Shown here one piece after another: positions 12,631 to 15,240 of a stretch of 15,240 bases of DNA (within the stretch, counting starts at the first letter, position 1; each line of letters starts with the position of its first letter). The notes below the pieces were generated by a model. The model was not told where the DNA came from. It saw only the letters and a program-made list of their open reading frames with translations, and did not search any database. Origin of the DNA: Rifleibacterium sp035352635 (GTDB lineage: Bacteria; Muiribacteriota; Ozemobacteria; Ozemobacterales; Ozemobacteraceae); contig DAOPYA010000102.1 of the NCBI GenBank assembly GCA_035352635.1, positions 1-15,240 of the forward strand. Direction: 5' to 3'. Made by a program: the position numbers and the translations under genes.

Positions 12631-14229
12631 ATGATAGTAACAGACAACCTTGGGCTCAGCTTCGGCGGAAACAAACTCTTTGCCGGGGTCAGTATCAAGT
12701 TCATGCCAGGCAATTGCTACGGGCTGATCGGCGCCAATGGCTCAGGAAAGTCAACCTTTCTCAAGATTCTTTCGGGCGAGATTTCGTCGAGCACGGGCAG
12801 CGTCAGCATAACACCCGGTGAACGTATCGCGGTTCTGAAACAAAACCATTTTGCCTATGACGACGTGAAGGTTCTGCAGACAGTTTTGCTCGGTTACCCT
12901 GAGCTAAGTGCCGTTATTGAAGAAAAGAACCGCCTTTATGAAAAAGCCGACTTCAGTGAAGCTGATGGCATACTGGCAGGCAAACTTGAGGGCATGTTTG
13001 CCGAAATGAACGGCTGGGAAGCAGAATCGAATGCCGCAGTTCTGCTGGCCGGTCTCGGCATTAAAACAGAGCAGCATGACCTGTATATGCGCGAACTGAA
13101 GGATTCGGAAAAGGTTAAGGTATTGCTGGCCCAGGCTTTGTTTGGCGACCCCGACATTCTGCTTCTCGATGAACCGACCAACCACCTCGATGTTGCCGCA
13201 ATCTGCTGGCTCGAAAACTTTCTGCTTAACTGCGAAAAAACCGTGATTGTCGTCTCACATGACCGCCATTTTCTCAATCATGTCTGCTCTCACATGGCCG
13301 ATATAGACTTCGGAAACATCACTCTTTACACCGGCAATTATGATTTCTGGTGTGAATCGAGTCAGCTCGCCCTGAAACTTCAGCAGGACCAGAACAAGAA
13401 GGCCACAGAAAAGGCCGAGGAGCTTAAAGCCTTTATTGCCCGCTTCAGTGCAAACAAATCAAAGTCGGCGCAGGCAACTTCGCGGCGTAAACAGCTTGAA
13501 AAGTTGAACCTCGAAGACATCAAGCCTTCTTCGCGTCGCTACCCATTTGTTGGTTTCAGGCCCGAGCGGGAAGCCGGCGATCAACTTCTGCGGGTCGAGG
13601 GCCTGAGCAAGAGCATCGACGGGGTTAAAGTGCTGAACAAGGTCTCTTTTACAGTGCATAAAGGCGATAAAATTGTATTTGCCGGAGAAAACGAGCTTGC
13701 CAACACGACCCTTTTCAAGATTCTGGTCGGAGAACTCGAACCCGACGCCGGAAAATTTTCGTGGGGTATCACGACTTCACAGGCTTACTTCCCTAAAGAC
13801 AACTCTGAATTTTTTCAGAACGGAAGCCTGAACCTGGTCGACTGGTTGCGTCAGTATTCAAAAGACAAGCTCGAAAGCTTTATTCGCGGGTTTCTCGGCC
13901 GAATGTTGTTCTCGGGCGACGAAGCACTTAAAAAGGTCGATGTTCTCTCGGGTGGCGAACGAGTGCGGCTGATGATGGCGAGAATGATGCTGAGCAACGC
14001 CAATGTCCTGTTGCTCGACGGGCCGACCAATCACCTTGATCTCGAGTCGATTACCGCTTTCAACAATGGTCTGATGAGCTTTCCCGGCACAATTCTGTTC
14101 ACCTCGCACGATCTTCAATTCATCGAAACAATCGCGACCCGGGTCATTGAGCTAACCCCGGCCGGTCAGATCGATAAGGGGCAGACTTTTGAAGACTATC
14201 TGAAAACGATCATCAGAACAGAAAAATGA
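12631..14229 (+). CDS. ybiT: ABC-F family ATPase, YbiT type, with degenerate second site
   Basis: The 532-residue soluble protein has two ABC domains with the linker and order of YbiT/EttA-type ABC-F proteins, which act on ribosomes. Domain 1 has GANGSGKST (34-42, Lys40), LLLDEPTNHLD (Asp180/Glu181) and SHDRHF (His210), but its signature is degenerate (ELKDSEKVK near 155-163). Domain 2 has an intact LSGGERVR (439-446) and SHD (492-494). However, the Walker A position reads GENELANTT (352-360, Asn358 for Lys) and the Walker B reads LLLDGPTNHLD (Gly464 for the catalytic Glu). The RFSANKSKSAQATSRRKQLEK linker (271-291) is typical. GGAG lies six bases before ATG. The role is presumably translation-related, by homology. 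One of the two ATP sites appears non-hydrolytic and perhaps non-binding. Confidence 0.93.
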   Translation: MIVTDNLGLSFGGNKLFAGVSIKFMPGNCYGLIGANGSGKSTFLKILSGEISSSTGSVSITPGERIAVLKQNHFAYDDVKVLQTVLLGYPELSAVIEEKNRLYEKADFSEADGILAGKLEGMFAEMNGWEAESNAAVLLAGLGIKTEQHDLYMRELKDSEKVKVLLAQALFGDPDILLLDEPTNHLDVAAICWLENFLLNCEKTVIVVSHDRHFLNHVCSHMADIDFGNITLYTGNYDFWCESSQLALKLQQDQNKKATEKAEELKAFIARFSANKSKSAQATSRRKQLEKLNLEDIKPSSRRYPFVGFRPEREAGDQLLRVEGLSKSIDGVKVLNKVSFTVHKGDKIVFAGENELANTTLFKILVGELEPDAGKFSWGITTSQAYFPKDNSEFFQNGSLNLVDWLRQYSKDKLESFIRGFLGRMLFSGDEALKKVDVLSGGERVRLMMARMMLSNANVLLLDGPTNHLDLESITAFNNGLMSFPGTILFTSHDLQFIETIATRVIELTPAGQIDKGQTFEDYLKTIIRTEK

Positions 14230-14309
14230 TTCAAATAGCCTTCAGCAAATGCTCTTGCCGGAGAACCCGTGCAAAAGCGGCATTTATTGATAACTGCACA
14301 ATTAAAGCT

Positions 14310-14327
14310 CCCGGCTGATATGCCGGG
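14310..14327 (+). terminator. Hairpin downstream of the ABC-F gene
   Basis: CCCGGC and GCCGGG form a perfect six-bp stem with a six-base loop, 80 bases after the ABC-F stop. No T run follows directly, so it is a weak terminator candidate between two convergent genes. Confidence 0.4.
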
Positions 14328-14353
14328 CCGTCGAACAGATTCTATTTTGTTCT

Positions 14354-14380
14354 TGCAGGGTTCAATAACGGGGCTATAAT
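14354..14380 (+). promoter_or_regulatory. Candidate plus-strand promoter pointing into the 3' end of the DUF1456 gene
   Basis: A perfect TATAAT (14375-14380) follows a weak TTGCAG (14354-14359 region) with about 16 bases between. No sense gene lies downstream on this strand, so transcription would be antisense to the DUF1456 gene. The same bases also form a seven-bp stem (TTGCAGG/CCTGCAA, 14353-14388), which might instead end the DUF1456 transcript. Confidence 0.25.
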
Positions 14381-14397
14381 GCCTGCAAACCCGATAA

Positions 14398-14886
14398 CTA
14401 TTTTTTTGTGGTGGCGGTGGGTAGAGGCCTCTTGTAGCCTGGCAGCCCGGCAAGGAAGTTTCGCAGCAGTTGATCGCCGCAGACTTTGTAGTTCTTATGC
14501 CCTTTTTGGCGAAACAACGCCGAAAGCTCAGAGCTTGAAATCTCCATTTCGCTTCTTTTTAGCACTTCTAAAAGATCTTCTTCTTTGAATTCAAGGGCGA
14601 TCTTGATTTTTCGCAACACCAGATTGTTGCTGAAGCTTTCAGCGACTGGTGGCTTTTCGGGCTGGCTTGTTCGCGGCCCGCGTTTTCTGAGAATCAGACC
14701 GTCAAGAAATGCGATCAGGGTTTTTACTTCCAGGGGTATGTAGCCGTCATCGTCTTCTTTTTTCAGGTGCCCGGCCAGTTTTTCGGGCAGCATTTTTATT
14801 CCGCCAAGCTTGAAAATTTCAAGCATCAGATTGTCGTCAAAATTGAAGGCGTAACGGATACGTCGCAGAATATCGCTATTAAGCAT
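14398..14886 (-). CDS. yehS: DUF1456 family protein (YehS-like)
   Basis: The 162-residue protein is built of two similar halves, as in YehS. The first contains NSDILRRIRYAFNFDDNLMLEIF with LKKEDDDGY and LIAFLDGLILRKRG. The second contains NNLVLRKIKIALEFKEEDLLEVL with LSALFRQKGHKNYKVCGDQLLRNFLAGL. These motifs define DUF1456; the function is not established. I chose ATG 14886, with AGGTG six bases upstream, over a GTG nine bases earlier that has no ribosome site. The gene stands alone and converges on the ABC-F gene. The C-terminal tail is short and basic and ends in two lysines. Confidence 0.93.
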   Translation of the reverse strand: MLNSDILRRIRYAFNFDDNLMLEIFKLGGIKMLPEKLAGHLKKEDDDGYIPLEVKTLIAFLDGLILRKRGPRTSQPEKPPVAESFSNNLVLRKIKIALEFKEEDLLEVLKRSEMEISSSELSALFRQKGHKNYKVCGDQLLRNFLAGLPGYKRPLPTATTKK

Positions 14887-14930
14887 GATTGGCACCTGAT
14901 TTCTGAATAGGAGGTTTTCTTGTTCGGCAA

Positions 14931-14961
14931 ATTTTAACCAGATGATACACTATTTTGTCAA
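14931..14961 (-). promoter_or_regulatory. Candidate promoter of the DUF1456 gene
   Basis: The minus strand has a perfect TTGACA (14961-14956) followed by TTAAAA or TAAAAT at a spacing of 18 or 19 bases (14937-14931). The spacer is slightly long but the position, 45 bases before the ATG, is right. Confidence 0.55.
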
Positions 14962-15186
14962 CATTCAGACAGGCTGCTGTTACATGGCAAACTCCCTGAA
15001 GAAACCCATAGTTCAAAATAATTCGATAAATCGGTCAAAATAAAATTCAATCTAAATAAAACTGCAAAATTCGTCTAATTCAATTTGCGAAGCAACAATG
15101 CGCAAATCAGCAGAACTTGAATCAAAATCTTCTCTGTTCCCAAGCGCTCTGTCTAACATACGTTTCAGTTTTGTTGACCTTTAGGC
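14962..15186. other. Intergenic AT-rich region without a convincing gene
   Basis: This part of the stretch of about 354 bases after the DUF1456 start is AT-rich. The only frame of note is a 35-codon minus-strand ORF (15159-15052) with an upstream in-frame stop and no ribosome site. It may be a remnant of a gene, but I cannot identify it. Confidence 0.5.
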
Positions 15187-15240
15187 TGGACTGGTAAAAT
15201 AAAAGTGGACACCTGATTAAGATAGATTAAATTCAGTCGC
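15187..15240. mobile_element. Possible terminus of an IS3-like insertion sequence (partial)
   Basis: The sequence from TGGACTGG at 15187 through AAAGTGGACACC (about 15203) resembles the left ends of IS3-family elements, which often start TG, carry a GTGGACA block some 20 bases in and continue AT-rich towards orfA. Only 54 bases are in the window, no transposase frame is visible and no direct repeat can be tested, so this is a suggestion from pattern only. Confidence 0.3.

Noticed and set aside
15052..15159. 35-codon minus-strand ORF near the right edge
   Set aside because: It is short, has no ribosome site, and has an in-frame stop seven codons upstream of its ATG. It could be a gene remnant, but nothing identifies it.
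1..15240. CRISPR array, tRNA or rRNA genes
   Set aside because: No spaced direct repeats of CRISPR type and no tRNA- or rRNA-like sequence were seen. The only tandem repeat is the short hexamer in the antitoxin.

Overview
The window is bacterial chromosomal DNA of moderate GC, and it contains one 10-N assembly gap at 5980-5989, so it comes from a draft or metagenome-type assembly. An ECF sigma factor, type IV prepilin-like N-termini, an exported DJ-1/PfpI protein and ABC-2 transport genes point to a bacterium with an elaborate envelope. The Mrp-type ATPases with inserted ferredoxin domains, flanked by NifX-like proteins, are most common in anaerobes (known biology). I cannot fix the phylum from sequence alone; an uncultured anaerobic Gram-negative lineage is my inference.

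Layout. (1) Left edge, minus strand: a RelE/HigB-type toxin with its own promoter and palindromic operator, overlapping the first 23 codons of its antitoxin, which runs off the window. (2) 612-3992, minus strand: a tightly packed operon read as ECF sigma factor, zinc-finger-like membrane anti-sigma factor, PilX-like membrane protein, PilV/GspI-like prepilin and PulJ/GspJ-like prepilin. (3) 4165-6950, minus strand: ABC ATPase, ABC-2 permease and a membrane-anchored His-rich helical-repeat protein. (4) 7068-9586, minus strand: NifX-like protein, a head-to-tail fusion of two Mrp/MinD-ferredoxin ATPases, and a second NifX-like protein, with a very good promoter upstream and a GC-rich hairpin at the end. 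(5) 9971-11882, plus strand: an exported DJ-1/PfpI protein with an added DnaJ-type CxxCxGxG tail, then an AraC-type regulator. (6) 11890-12264, minus strand: a small CoA-binding protein. (7) 12631-14229, plus strand: an ABC-F ATPase of the YbiT type whose second nucleotide site looks dead. (8) 14398-14886, minus strand: a DUF1456/YehS-like protein. The last ~350 bases hold no convincing gene, but may contain the end of an IS3-like element at the right border.

How the genes may work together. Region 2 reads as a self-contained envelope-signalling unit in which sigma and anti-sigma are coupled to minor pseudopilins on one message. Region 3 looks like an ABC exporter with a metal-binding extracytoplasmic partner. 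Region 4 is an Fe-S/metallocluster handling set. Region 5 pairs a thiol-dependent periplasmic protein with a cysteine-containing regulator. The points most worth a second look are the sigma/pseudopilin operon, the asymmetric ABC-F protein, the double Mrp fusion and the DJ-1/zinc-ribbon fusion.
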